Assembly: GCA_040905475.1 (NCBI GenBank)
Contig: JBBDRM010000028.1
Location: 1 to 51,251 of the forward strand
Direction of reading: 5' to 3'
DNA from: Actinomycetota bacterium
Lineage (GTDB): Bacteria > Actinomycetota > AC-67
Length of the DNA: 51,251 bases
Shown: piece after piece, positions 7,490 to 15,098 of the stretch
Numbering within the stretch: the stretch's first letter is position 1
Layout of the letters: each line of letters opens with the position of its first letter
The notes under the pieces: model-generated
Database searches by the model: none
Told to the model about the DNA's origin: nothing
What the model saw: the letters and a program-made list of their open reading frames with translations, nothing else
Made by a program: the position numbers and the translations under genes

Positions 7490-10246
7490 TCAGCAGATGC
7501 CGATCGTTGCCATCTCCCAGGGGCGCATCGGCACCACGATCGCGCCCTCCTCCACGTCGAGCGAAGCGAGCTCCTTTCCGAACAGGTCCAGGGTTGCCGG
7601 GGCAGATACGTGCAGCGGCCGTCCGACGCGCAGCCGTGCCGTGACGGGTCGGCCGGCAGCGTTGAAGACCCGGCATTCGGTCCGGCCCTCCAGCGTCGCG
7701 AGGGAGGTAAGCCGCACGCCGACCGGCTCGATGCTCAATGCGCTGCCGAAAGCCGGCAGAGCGCCTCCATGGCCGCGTACCCCGATGGACCGGAGCGGGA
7801 GCGAGAAGAGCTCGGCAGCGTCGAGCACATCGCCGTCGCGCCAGTCGCCCGCGTGTGGGAAGAGCGCCAGCCGGATCACATGCTCGCCGGGAAGCTGTGC
7901 TCCCGGGGTCTCGAGGGTAGGACCGGCCGGGCCCGATCGCGTGCGAAGGTCCTGACGTGAGAGCCATCCGACGGATCGAAGGAGTGTGACGGCCAGATCG
8001 GTCCCTTCGACGAGCTCGTACTCGGGTGTTCCCTGGTGCAACACGGCCAGGCCGTGTTCGTCGTCGGATGCGTCGACCCAACGGCGGCAGGGAAAGGTCG
8101 GGAGGCCCAACTCGAAGCCGCCCTCGGCCGCGAGGCCGCGCTCGACGACGTCGAACGCGCCGTCGGCGTGCGAGCGTGACGTCGCGAAGGGCAGCGGGAA
8201 GTGCGCACGCAAACGGTGGTCGCGCGCTTGGTTCGTGAGCCGGATCGTGGCGCGCAGGAACGGTTCGCCGGTGCGGAGCGCCAGATCGATCGAGACCGGC
8301 ATCGCAACGGTTCGCCGCGAGCGACCGCGACGGTTGGTGGTGAGCGCTGCCGGAACCTTGAGTCGCAACGCGACGCGGATGCGAGCTTCTATGGGGCCGG
8401 CGCGGACGACTTCGGTTTCGACCGACCTCGCTCCGCCGACGATCACGTCACGCTCCGGCGGCGAGTAGTTGTATTCGTCGCCGGCGTCGCCGCCGTCTCG
8501 AAGCGCAAGCAAGCCGACGAACGTCTCTCCTGACGCGATGTGATGCAGATCGATGGTGCCGTCGTCGCGTACTTCGGCTCGGAGGTGCTCGTTCGAAAGC
8601 ACGCGGTTGTGGGCGGTCGCGGGCCGCTCCACGGTCACGCGAGCGGCCTTCGGCTCGAGCAGCGTCCAGCCGAGCCCCCCGACCGTTCCCGGGTGGACCA
8701 GCAGTCGGAAGAGGGGCGGGCCCATGCCGATCACGTGGAAGCGTCCGTTGGGGCGTGACGCCGCGATCTCTTCCACGCGCCGCTTCGCCGTTTCGACGTC
8801 GAACTCGCCGATCGGAACCGGACCCATCCGCAAGCGGATCGTCGCGGGGTTCTGTTCGATGTCGAGCCCGTTCACGTACATGGGCCCGAGCAGGCGGGAG
8901 TGAAGCGATGGAACCAATCGTGCGAGCTCGCTCCCACGAAGCTTCATGTCGACGATGATCTGGTCGGTTACTTCGAGCGGCTGCACGGCATGCGTCACGC
9001 CGTCGGGTGTCGCCAGAGCGCACTCCTCAGGAATACCGGGAAGCGTGAGTGACACCTCGGCGACGCCCGACCGCTCGAAGGGGGAGGGGTTGAACACCAG
9101 TGCTCCCTCGTCCGTCTCGGCCAGCGCCGAAGCGTCGATTCCGGCGGCGAGCGTCTCTAGCCCGTCGCGCGCGACGAGGTCCCCGACCCGGTGCGCTTCG
9201 CGGTAGCGAGCGGCAACCGCATCTGCGACGGCGTCGATGCCGCAGCCGCAGATCGAGTCGTGCGCTGAGTTCTCGACGATCCCCCGCCACGGTTTCGCCA
9301 GGATCCGCTCGGCATCGGTTCCGGCGATCGCGGCCAGCGGTTCGGCGAAGCGTTCGAGCATCGTCGAGGCCGCGAACTCGAGCTGCTTGAGCGGCATGCG
9401 CGCGCTGACGACGCCCATGAGCAGGTTCGCCCGGGCTCCCGACCGCATCTCGCCGCGCCAGACCGGAAGGTCCTCGCTTGGCACCTCGCGAACGTACTCG
9501 GTGATCGAGCCGATGCGGAAGCCGAGCTCGTCCTGCCGGGCGTTGGCTTCGGCGAACAGCGCCGGCAGATGCGCTTCCGGACCGCGGTGATCCGTACCGT
9601 TCATCGCGAGAACGATGCCTCCCGGATGGAATGGAAACATGTCTTCGACGATCCGCTTTCCGCGGACCATGAGCTCTTCGAAAGTTTCCGGAAGACTGGC
9701 GCCGTTCGAATAGGAGCGAGCGAGGTAGATCGCGCGCACTGCCGAGCCGTCCGGCGCCTCCCAGCGGAACGCCGCGCGATCGACGGCTTCGGGAACGCCT
9801 CGCCACACGCAAGCGTCGGTGAAGCCCGCGAGACGCAAGATCTGCGGCATCTGCGAGATGTGGCCGAACGAGTCGGGGATGTAACCGATGCGCATGGAGC
9901 CGCCGAGCCGCTCGGCCATCGCCACGCCCTGCCGGAGGTTCCGGATGATCGTCTCGGGAGAGCAGAGGAACTCGTCCATCAGGATCCGCCACGGCCCGAC
10001 GGCGAGCCGCCCGGCCTCGACGAAACGCTTCACCTCCGGCTCCACCGCGGCGCGCACCTCGAGGTAGTCCTCGATCGCGGCGGTTTGGCCGTCGAAGTTG
10101 AAGTGGTGGAAGTCGGGGTCGGTGTCGAGCACCTCGAGGAGGCGGTCGACGACCTTCACGAGCTGGAACCGGTAGACCTCGAGCGGTTCGTACCACTCGC
10201 GATCCCAGTGGGTGTGGGGAACGACGTGCAGGACGGTGCGGGGCAT
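7490..10246 (-). CDS. Glycoside hydrolase family 38 alpha-mannosidase
   Basis: 918 residues from ATG 10246. The N-terminus PRTVLHVVPHTHWDREWYEP contains the HxHWDREW zinc-site signature of GH38. 'FNFDGQTAAIEDYLEVR' and 'GPWRILMDEFLCSPETIIRN' follow in the catalytic domain (to about 280), then GH38 middle and C-terminal beta domains. GH38 enzymes release alpha-linked mannose from glycans or lipids. An open frame extends upstream, but the true start is set by TATACT (10254-10259 minus) 7 nt before ATG and by the family N-terminus. The gene is divergent from the phosphodiesterase-family gene at 10326. The natural substrate is not evident. Confidence 0.92.
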   Translation of the reverse strand: MPRTVLHVVPHTHWDREWYEPLEVYRFQLVKVVDRLLEVLDTDPDFHHFNFDGQTAAIEDYLEVRAAVEPEVKRFVEAGRLAVGPWRILMDEFLCSPETIIRNLRQGVAMAERLGGSMRIGYIPDSFGHISQMPQILRLAGFTDACVWRGVPEAVDRAAFRWEAPDGSAVRAIYLARSYSNGASLPETFEELMVRGKRIVEDMFPFHPGGIVLAMNGTDHRGPEAHLPALFAEANARQDELGFRIGSITEYVREVPSEDLPVWRGEMRSGARANLLMGVVSARMPLKQLEFAASTMLERFAEPLAAIAGTDAERILAKPWRGIVENSAHDSICGCGIDAVADAVAARYREAHRVGDLVARDGLETLAAGIDASALAETDEGALVFNPSPFERSGVAEVSLTLPGIPEECALATPDGVTHAVQPLEVTDQIIVDMKLRGSELARLVPSLHSRLLGPMYVNGLDIEQNPATIRLRMGPVPIGEFDVETAKRRVEEIAASRPNGRFHVIGMGPPLFRLLVHPGTVGGLGWTLLEPKAARVTVERPATAHNRVLSNEHLRAEVRDDGTIDLHHIASGETFVGLLALRDGGDAGDEYNYSPPERDVIVGGARSVETEVVRAGPIEARIRVALRLKVPAALTTNRRGRSRRTVAMPVSIDLALRTGEPFLRATIRLTNQARDHRLRAHFPLPFATSRSHADGAFDVVERGLAAEGGFELGLPTFPCRRWVDASDDEHGLAVLHQGTPEYELVEGTDLAVTLLRSVGWLSRQDLRTRSGPAGPTLETPGAQLPGEHVIRLALFPHAGDWRDGDVLDAAELFSLPLRSIGVRGHGGALPAFGSALSIEPVGVRLTSLATLEGRTECRVFNAAGRPVTARLRVGRPLHVSAPATLDLFGKELASLDVEEGAIVVPMRPWEMATIGIC

Positions 10247-10253
10247 CGCGGCG

Positions 10254-10259
10254 AGTATA
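10254..10259 (-). promoter_or_regulatory. -10 box (TATACT) for the GH38 gene
   Basis: TATACT on the minus strand is followed by 7 nt and then ATG 10246, consistent with a leaderless mRNA. It fixes the start of the mannosidase. Confidence 0.45.
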
Positions 10260-10312
10260 TCGGCGGGAGGAGCGAGGCTCGGCGAACGCGCGAGCTCCAA
10301 ACCCCTCGTCCA

Positions 10313-10318
10313 TAATGT
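10313..10318 (+). promoter_or_regulatory. -10 box (TAATGT) for the phosphodiesterase-family gene
   Basis: TAATGT (overlapping CATAAT) ends 7 nt before ATG 10326. No Shine-Dalgarno is present. The two divergent -10 boxes here are only about 55 bp apart. Confidence 0.4.
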
Positions 10319-10325
10319 CCGCGCG

Positions 10326-11777
10326 ATGGCGGATGAGATGCTCAAGGATCGCGCTCTCGATGTCTTGCTCGGCGACGAGCTGAAGGACGTCGTGGACATG
10401 GTCTTGCTCTCGCGCGAGGGTGAGCTCGAGGCGCATGCGCGCGGCGGAGCGGTCGGGTTCACCGCGGAGGGTCCTCGGTGGGTGCGCGGCCGGGATCCGC
10501 TGGCGCGCCAGGATCCTGCCGCGTTCTCTCCGCTCGACGCCGAGCTGGCCGGCGTGCGTCCGGTTAGCGAGGACAACCAGTATCCGTACGCGTACTCGTC
10601 CGTGGCGCAGCTGTTCGACGATCCGCGCGCTCCGGACCTCGCCGTCCTGCACACGCCGGCGCACAACTGGGAGGAGCGCGGCGGCCATCGTGGCGAGCAC
10701 GGCTCGCTCGACCTCGTCCAGTCGCGCGCGCCGCTGATCTTCGCCGGCGCCGGCGTGCATGCCCGGGGCCGGATCGCTACGCACGCACGGATGGTGGACG
10801 TCGCGCCGACGCTCGCGACGCTCGCCGGTGTGCCGGCGCGAGGCGATGGGTCGATCCTTGCGCGTCAGGACGGAGCGGTCCTCAAACAGGTCGTGGACAA
10901 GCGCGAGCTGCCCCGACAGGTGGTGGCCTTCCTCTGGGACGGCACGAACCCGAACGTCATGTACGCGATGGCCGACGCCGGCGAGCTACCGAACGTCGCG
11001 AGACTCATAGCGGAGGGGACGACGTTCGGTCACGGGCTGATCGCGTCGTTCCCGAGCGTCACGCTGGCCAACCACACGTCGGCGATCACGGGCTTGCATC
11101 CCGGTCACCACGGGATCCTGCATAACGCCTACTTCGACCGTTCGACTGGGCGCCAGATCATCACCAACGCCCCCCAGACGTGGCACCTGGCGAGCAACGA
11201 GCTCCGCGCGGACGCCGAGACGATCTTCGAGGCAGTTGCGCGGTCCGGGCGGGGCTTCACGGCCGCCGTCGACGAGCCGACCGACCGAGGCGCCGGCTAC
11301 TCCACCTTCGACCTTCTCCGGCGCGGTGAGGTGCCTGCGGTCGAGGGGGCGCTCCCGGACCCGACGAACTTGCCGGGTGCGACGCAAGAGTTCGTCAATC
11401 TCAAGCGGGAGTATGGATGGGCCTCGTCCGCCGATGCACTGGCCGTCCTTCAGGCGCAACAGCTCTGGGCAAGCGTGAACGGGAACCCTCGTCCCCGATT
11501 AATGTGGGTCAACCTGATCCTCCCCGACGCCGGCAACCACGCGGGGGGGCCGTACTCGGACATCGGCCACGCCGCGCTCCGCGATACCGACCGTCGGATG
11601 GGTGAGATCCTCGACGCGATCGACTGGGGGGCCGGAACCACCGCGTTCGCGCTTCTCGCCGACCACGGCATGGAAGAGAGCGACCCCGACTGCAAGGGCG
11701 ACTTCGACGAAGCGCTCACCCGGGCCGGGATCCCGTTCCGCGACGAGGGGTACGGCTTCATCTATCTCATGCCCTGA
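10326..11777 (+). CDS. Alkaline-phosphatase-superfamily phosphodiesterase with swapped (circularly permuted) halves
   Basis: 483 residues from ATG 10326. Metal and nucleophile residues of type I phosphodiesterase/nucleotide pyrophosphatases are visible: D205 (FLWDGTNPN), T246 (FPSVTLANHTSAITG), D401 and H405 (LPDAGNH), D446-H447 (LLADHGME). The segment that normally ends the fold (GEHGSLD, H125, then APLIFAGAGV and MVDVAPTLATLAGV) comes first, at residues 110-170. The protein ends at GYGFIYLMP, the point where a normal family member would continue into the segment found here at the N-terminus. All ligands are therefore present but in rotated order. The likely activity is hydrolysis of phosphodiester or phosphoester bonds, substrate unknown. 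It is divergent from the GH38 gene. Confidence 0.85.
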   Translation: MADEMLKDRALDVLLGDELKDVVDMVLLSREGELEAHARGGAVGFTAEGPRWVRGRDPLARQDPAAFSPLDAELAGVRPVSEDNQYPYAYSSVAQLFDDPRAPDLAVLHTPAHNWEERGGHRGEHGSLDLVQSRAPLIFAGAGVHARGRIATHARMVDVAPTLATLAGVPARGDGSILARQDGAVLKQVVDKRELPRQVVAFLWDGTNPNVMYAMADAGELPNVARLIAEGTTFGHGLIASFPSVTLANHTSAITGLHPGHHGILHNAYFDRSTGRQIITNAPQTWHLASNELRADAETIFEAVARSGRGFTAAVDEPTDRGAGYSTFDLLRRGEVPAVEGALPDPTNLPGATQEFVNLKREYGWASSADALAVLQAQQLWASVNGNPRPRLMWVNLILPDAGNHAGGPYSDIGHAALRDTDRRMGEILDAIDWGAGTTAFALLADHGMEESDPDCKGDFDEALTRAGIPFRDEGYGFIYLMP

Positions 11778-11794
11778 GTAGGCGGACAAAAGAC

Positions 11795-11825
11795 GAGAGG
11801 GACGGGGGGAAGACCCATCCCTCTC
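11795..11825. terminator. Bidirectional terminator-like hairpin
   Basis: GAGAGGGA (11795-11802) and TCCCTCTC (11818-11825) pair perfectly around a 15-nt loop, between the convergent genes ending at 11777 (+) and 11846 (-). No long U-tract is present on either side. Confidence 0.5.
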
Positions 11826-11845
11826 GCGAACTTCAGTCGAGCTTG

Positions 11846-12172
11846 TTAGGCAGCCCGGGGCGTGCGCTGGTCCGACGCGCTGTCGCTGGAGCGGCGGCTC
11901 GAGCCGATGTAGCCGAGCGCCTCGTGCCAGACGTAGGTCATGGCGCCGACCATCAGACCGGTGAAGAACGGGCCCATCCAGGCCTCACGGATCGAGATGT
12001 TCCAGCCGGCGAAGACCGAGTAGTCCAGCAACGACGTCGCGACGACGCCGAGGCCGAGCGTTACGAAGGTCTTGATGGCTCCGCGGAGCTCGATTCCAAG
12101 GATCCCGAGCACGAACTCGACCGTCTTGTAAACGGCGAGACCGAGGAGCGCAACGATTGCGAAGTGATACAT
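11846..12172 (-). CDS. Small integral membrane protein, unknown
   Basis: 108 residues with two or three hydrophobic helices: 4-24 (FAIVALLGLAVYKTVEFVLG), 35-55 and about 65-90. The C-terminal 20 residues are polar and Ser/Arg-rich. A strong Shine-Dalgarno AAAGGGGG precedes ATG 12172, but it overlaps a small hairpin GGGT-GAC-ACCC that may lower access to it. No family is recognised; holin-like size, but no phage genes are near. Confidence 0.65.
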   Translation of the reverse strand: MYHFAIVALLGLAVYKTVEFVLGILGIELRGAIKTFVTLGLGVVATSLLDYSVFAGWNISIREAWMGPFFTGLMVGAMTYVWHEALGYIGSSRRSSDSASDQRTPRAA

Positions 12173-12274
12173 CTAGGGTGTCACCCCCTTTCTCGCCGCG
12201 TTAGACCGCAAGCGTGTCCCGGGGGTTACAGGCCTGTAAGTTACCGACTGGGAACAACGGTGCGGAGGTCGGAC

Positions 12275-13066
12275 ATGAGCGAGGATCCGGTACTCGTCGA
12301 GCGCGACGACACTGGCGTCGTCACGATCACCCTGAACCGGCCGGACATACGGAACGCGATGACGCCGGAGCTGTCGGAGGCGTTCAGCGCGACGATCGGG
12401 TCCCTGCGGGGCGACCCGGCGGTGCGAGCCGTGATCATCACCGGCGGAGGGAAGGCCTTCTGTGCCGGCGGCGATCTTTCGTGGATCAGCCCAGGACCCG
12501 GCGCAGACATCCCAGCGATCCGCGCGAAGATGCGCGCCTTCTATCCGAAGTTCCTCGTCGTGCGGACGCTCGACGTGCCGACGATCGCCGCGGTGAACGG
12601 AGCGGCCGTGGGAGCGGGATTGTGCGTCGCGATGGCTTGCGACATCCGCCTCGCCGCCGAGGACGCCAAGCTGTCGACCGCTTTCCTACGCCTCGGGATG
12701 CATCCGGGCATGGCGGCTACCTATCTCTTGACCCGTCTGGTCGGCACGGCGCGCGCCGCAGAGCTGTTCTTCACGGCGCGGACCGTGGACGGCCGCGAGG
12801 CGGAGCGGCTCGGCCTGGTCAACCGCGCGGTGGCGGGCGGGGCGCTGCTCGACGAGGCCCGGAGCATGGCACGTGAGATCGCGAACAACGCTCCGATCCC
12901 GATGGGGATGGTCAAGCGCGCGATCTACCTCGCCGAGCGAGCCGACCTCGAGACGATGCTGGAGTACGAGGGCCTGGCTCAGCCGATCACGATGGGGACA
13001 GCCGACCTGCTCGAGGGTCTGGATGCCGTGAGGGGGAAGCGCCCGCCTCGCTTCGAGGGCCGTTAG
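12275..13066 (+). CDS. Enoyl-CoA hydratase/isomerase family (crotonase) protein
   Basis: 263 residues from ATG 12275, chosen because GGAGG sits just upstream and the family N-terminus begins there. The crotonase motifs are VVTITLNRPDIRNAM (16-30), the oxyanion-hole loop GGGKAFCAGGDLSWI (about 58-72) and 'NGAAVGAGLCVAMACDIRLA'. The positions of the two catalytic glutamates of rat crotonase (E144, E164) are occupied by Cys (GAGLCVAMACD) and Phe (STAFLRLG). True hydratase activity is therefore doubtful; an isomerase, thioesterase or hydrolase of this fold is possible. Its stop overlaps that of the opposing thioesterase gene. Confidence 0.85.
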   Translation: MSEDPVLVERDDTGVVTITLNRPDIRNAMTPELSEAFSATIGSLRGDPAVRAVIITGGGKAFCAGGDLSWISPGPGADIPAIRAKMRAFYPKFLVVRTLDVPTIAAVNGAAVGAGLCVAMACDIRLAAEDAKLSTAFLRLGMHPGMAATYLLTRLVGTARAAELFFTARTVDGREAERLGLVNRAVAGGALLDEARSMAREIANNAPIPMGMVKRAIYLAERADLETMLEYEGLAQPITMGTADLLEGLDAVRGKRPPRFEGR

Positions 13067-13512
13067 CCGTCCCCGCCGAGGGGTTGCTCGTTGCGACGGC
13101 GGGCGGGGATGACCAGGAACGTGGCAGAGCCCTTGGCGATCAGTCGTCCTTGGTCGCTCGTCAGCTCCGCCTCGCCGTGGGAGACGCGGTCCCCGACACG
13201 AACGGCGCGGCCCCGGCCGGTCAACACTCCCGCCCGCATGGCCGAGATGTACTGCACGCTGAGGTTCGTCGTCACGTGGTCCTTGTCCATGCCGAGCTCT
13301 GTTCGCAGCGCCAATCCGATGCACCCATCGAGCAGGGTCGCGATCACGCCGCCGTGCACGATGCCACCCGGATTGAAGTGATGCGGCTCGAGGTCGAGGC
13401 GAACCTCGCTCGTACCTTCGCCGAGCGTAACGAGTGTGAGGCCCATCCACTGTGCGAACTTGCTCGAGCCGAAACGCTTGCGCACAGCGGGCTCGAGGGC
13501 CGGATCAAGCAT
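13063..13512 (-). CDS. PaaI-type hotdog thioesterase
   Basis: 149 residues with the PaaI/4-hydroxybenzoyl-CoA thioesterase core: NPGGIVHGGVIATLLDGCIG (46-65, the HGG helix) and 'TTNLSVQYISAMRAG'. These enzymes cleave aryl- or acyl-CoA thioesters. It ends on codons that overlap the stop of the convergent crotonase, so the two 3' ends are fused; both act on CoA thioesters. The start ATG 13512 is set by TACCAT (13520-13525 minus) 7 nt upstream. A palindrome with direct repeats lies just upstream of the promoter. Confidence 0.88.
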   Translation of the reverse strand: MLDPALEPAVRKRFGSSKFAQWMGLTLVTLGEGTSEVRLDLEPHHFNPGGIVHGGVIATLLDGCIGLALRTELGMDKDHVTTNLSVQYISAMRAGVLTGRGRAVRVGDRVSHGEAELTSDQGRLIAKGSATFLVIPARRRNEQPLGGDG

Positions 13513-13519
13513 AGGCGCG

Positions 13520-13525
13520 ATGGTA
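13520..13525 (-). promoter_or_regulatory. -10 box (TACCAT) for the thioesterase gene
   Basis: TACCAT on the minus strand, then 7 nt, then ATG 13512. This fits a leaderless transcript. Confidence 0.4.
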
Positions 13526-13540
13526 GCGGAGCATCACACC

Positions 13541-13572
13541 AGCAAGCGAACGTTCGCTGAAAGCAAGCGAAA
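13541..13572. promoter_or_regulatory. Candidate operator: 14-bp palindrome and direct repeats
   Basis: AGCGAACGTTCGCT (13545-13558) is a perfect 14-bp palindrome. AGCAAGCGAA occurs at 13541-13550 and again within 13563-13572, one pair of helical turns apart. The cluster sits about 20 bp upstream of the thioesterase -10 box, where a repressor or activator would bind. The regulator is not identified. Confidence 0.4.
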
Positions 13573-13601
13573 CGCTCATCGATGACGAGCGCGAGAAAAA
13601 C

Positions 13602-13683
13602 GGAAGCTCCGATCGACCTTTGGGGCCGCCGGTGCCTTCCCCTTTCACCGGCGTTCTCTACTCAGCCGATCGGAGCCTTCCGC
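13602..13683. ncRNA. Structured intergenic element with two nested stems
   Basis: CGGAAGCTCCGATCG (13602-13616) pairs with CGATCGGAGCCTTCCG (13668-13683), a 15-bp stem with a single bulged C. Inside it, CGCCGGTG (13628-13635) pairs perfectly with CACCGGCG (13647-13654) around an 11-nt pyrimidine loop. The loop CCCC could also pair with GGGG at 13623-13626. It lies in a 390-bp gene-free stretch (13513-13905). The rest of that stretch shows a T6 run at about 13795 and no ORF. RNA, attenuator or DNA cruciform functions are all possible. Confidence 0.4.
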
Positions 13684-13905
13684 AGCGCGCAAGTTATCCG
13701 TGGCGATGGGCAGCGTCAACATCGGCAAAAAGCCAGGTCGCTAAGTCGAAGCGCAGGTGGCACGCGTGAACGTGCAACGAACATCGCTCAAAGTTTTTTC
13801 TACGCGCGCGCAACATCGTGACGATGGTCCGTAGAACGAGTCGTGATACTTCCGCGCGATAACATGTTTGCGTGACGTGCTGGCCGTGTGACACGCTGCG
13901 CCGCC

Positions 13906-14394
13906 ATGCTCGACGCACAGGTCGATCACGTCGCGGTCGCGGTCCGTAGCATCGCGTCGGCGAAACCGTTCTTCGTCGACGCGCTCGGCGCGTCGTTCCT
14001 GTTCGCCGGAGAGAACAAGCGCCAAGGCTTCACGTGGGCGCAGTTCCGCTTGCCGCACGGCGGGAAGATCGAGCTGGTGACGCCGATCGGCTCGGATGGT
14101 TTCGTACAACGCTTCCTCGACAAGCGCGGCGAGGGCGTTCATCACCTCACGCTCAAGGTGCCGGACATCCTCGGCGCCATAGAGCATCTGCGTTCAAGGG
14201 GCGTTGAGCTTTTCAACGTTTCCACCGAGCATCACAACTGGAAGGAAGCCTTCATCCACCCGCGCGACGCGCACGGGGTCTTGGTCCAGCTGGCGCAGAC
14301 CGCCTTCTCGGACGAGGACACGGCGGAACACCACCTCACCGATCACGGGGATTCCGACCACCGGCACCTGGGCCTGGCCGACCTCCTGGGCTAG
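13906..14394 (+). CDS. VOC-family protein, methylmalonyl-CoA epimerase-like
   Basis: 162 residues from ATG 13906 (GTG 13888 is an alternative). The VOC fold motifs are VDHVAVAVRSIASAKPFFVD (6-25, metal ligand H8), GGKIELVTP (52-60), GEGVHHLTLKVPDI (75-88) and FIHPRDAHGVLVQL (116-129). Methylmalonyl-CoA epimerases usually end this last motif with a glutamate ligand; here it is Q128. The C-terminal tail is rich in His and Asp (EHHLTDHGDSDHRH), which is unusual. The enzyme would interconvert methylmalonyl-CoA epimers in propionate metabolism, in keeping with the carboxylase parts at 45206-48348, but the altered ligand leaves another VOC reaction possible. Confidence 0.75.
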   Translation: MLDAQVDHVAVAVRSIASAKPFFVDALGASFLFAGENKRQGFTWAQFRLPHGGKIELVTPIGSDGFVQRFLDKRGEGVHHLTLKVPDILGAIEHLRSRGVELFNVSTEHHNWKEAFIHPRDAHGVLVQLAQTAFSDEDTAEHHLTDHGDSDHRHLGLADLLG

Positions 14395-14582
14395 ACCCGG
14401 CGCCCCACTGGGTCCCCACCCCAGAGCATTCCCTAGGCCTTCCGGCCACTCTTTTCGAATCATTCAGGCGAGAAGTTCCTCCCAGGGGTTACGAGTCCGT
14501 TAACTCCGAGAAGGGGGGGTTGCGCGGCGAGTTATCATAGGGCAAGAAGGTGTCCGGCAGGGGCGTCTTCACCCCATAGGCA

Positions 14583-15098
14583 GTGGCGAGGTGCATCCCC
14601 TTGAGGGTCAAGGTTCAGGTCGTCCGTAGTCCACGTCGTCGTAAGACCGTCGAGGCCGTCAAGGACGGGAACAAGGTCGTCGTGCGCCTCCCGGCGACCC
14701 TCACCAGGTCGGAGGCGCGGCGCTGGGTCCGCGAGATGGTCGAGCGGATCGAGGAATCCGAGCAGGTCCGGCGGCTCAACGAGAAGCGCGATCTTCACCG
14801 CCGGGCCGAGGAGCTGCACGACCGTTACTTCGGCGGCCGGCCGAAGCTCCGCAGCATCCGGTACGTCGCCAACCAACACGACCGGTACGGGTCTTGTACA
14901 CCGGCCGACGGCACGATCCGCCTGTCCCACAGGCTCGCGGAGTTCCCCGACTGGGTCCGGGACTACGTGATCGTCCACGAGCTGGCGCACCTCCGGGTGC
15001 CCGACCATTCACCCTGGTTCTGGAAGCTCGTGAAGCGGTATCCGCTTTCCGAGCGGGCGCGCGGCTACCTGATCGCGCGCGGCATCGAAGGCGACTAG
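14583..15098 (+). CDS. YgjP-like (DUF45/M48-type) metallopeptidase
   Basis: 171 residues from GTG 14583 (TTG 14601 is an alternative with GAGG upstream). The C-terminal half holds YGSCTPADGTIRLSHRL and the zinc motif VIVHELAHLRVPDHSPWFWK, that is HELAH with a downstream histidine, typical of YgjP/WLM-type metalloproteases. The N-terminal part is basic and helical. Function is unproven in this family; a link to DNA or protein quality control has been proposed for relatives. Its stop shares the CTAG with the opposing gene. Confidence 0.82.
   Translation: MARCIPLRVKVQVVRSPRRRKTVEAVKDGNKVVVRLPATLTRSEARRWVREMVERIEESEQVRRLNEKRDLHRRAEELHDRYFGGRPKLRSIRYVANQHDRYGSCTPADGTIRLSHRLAEFPDWVRDYVIVHELAHLRVPDHSPWFWKLVKRYPLSERARGYLIARGIEGD

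Noticed and set aside
11846-12172. Phage holin
   Set aside because: Only size and helices fit; there are no lysis or phage genes nearby.
13545-13558. LexA/SOS box
   Set aside because: SOS boxes of this type need CGAAC-N4-GTTCG; here the two halves abut without the spacer.
14549-14578. Nine-codon uORF (GTG TCC GGC ... TAG) before the YgjP-like gene
   Set aside because: Too short, no distinct feature, and the downstream start is itself uncertain.
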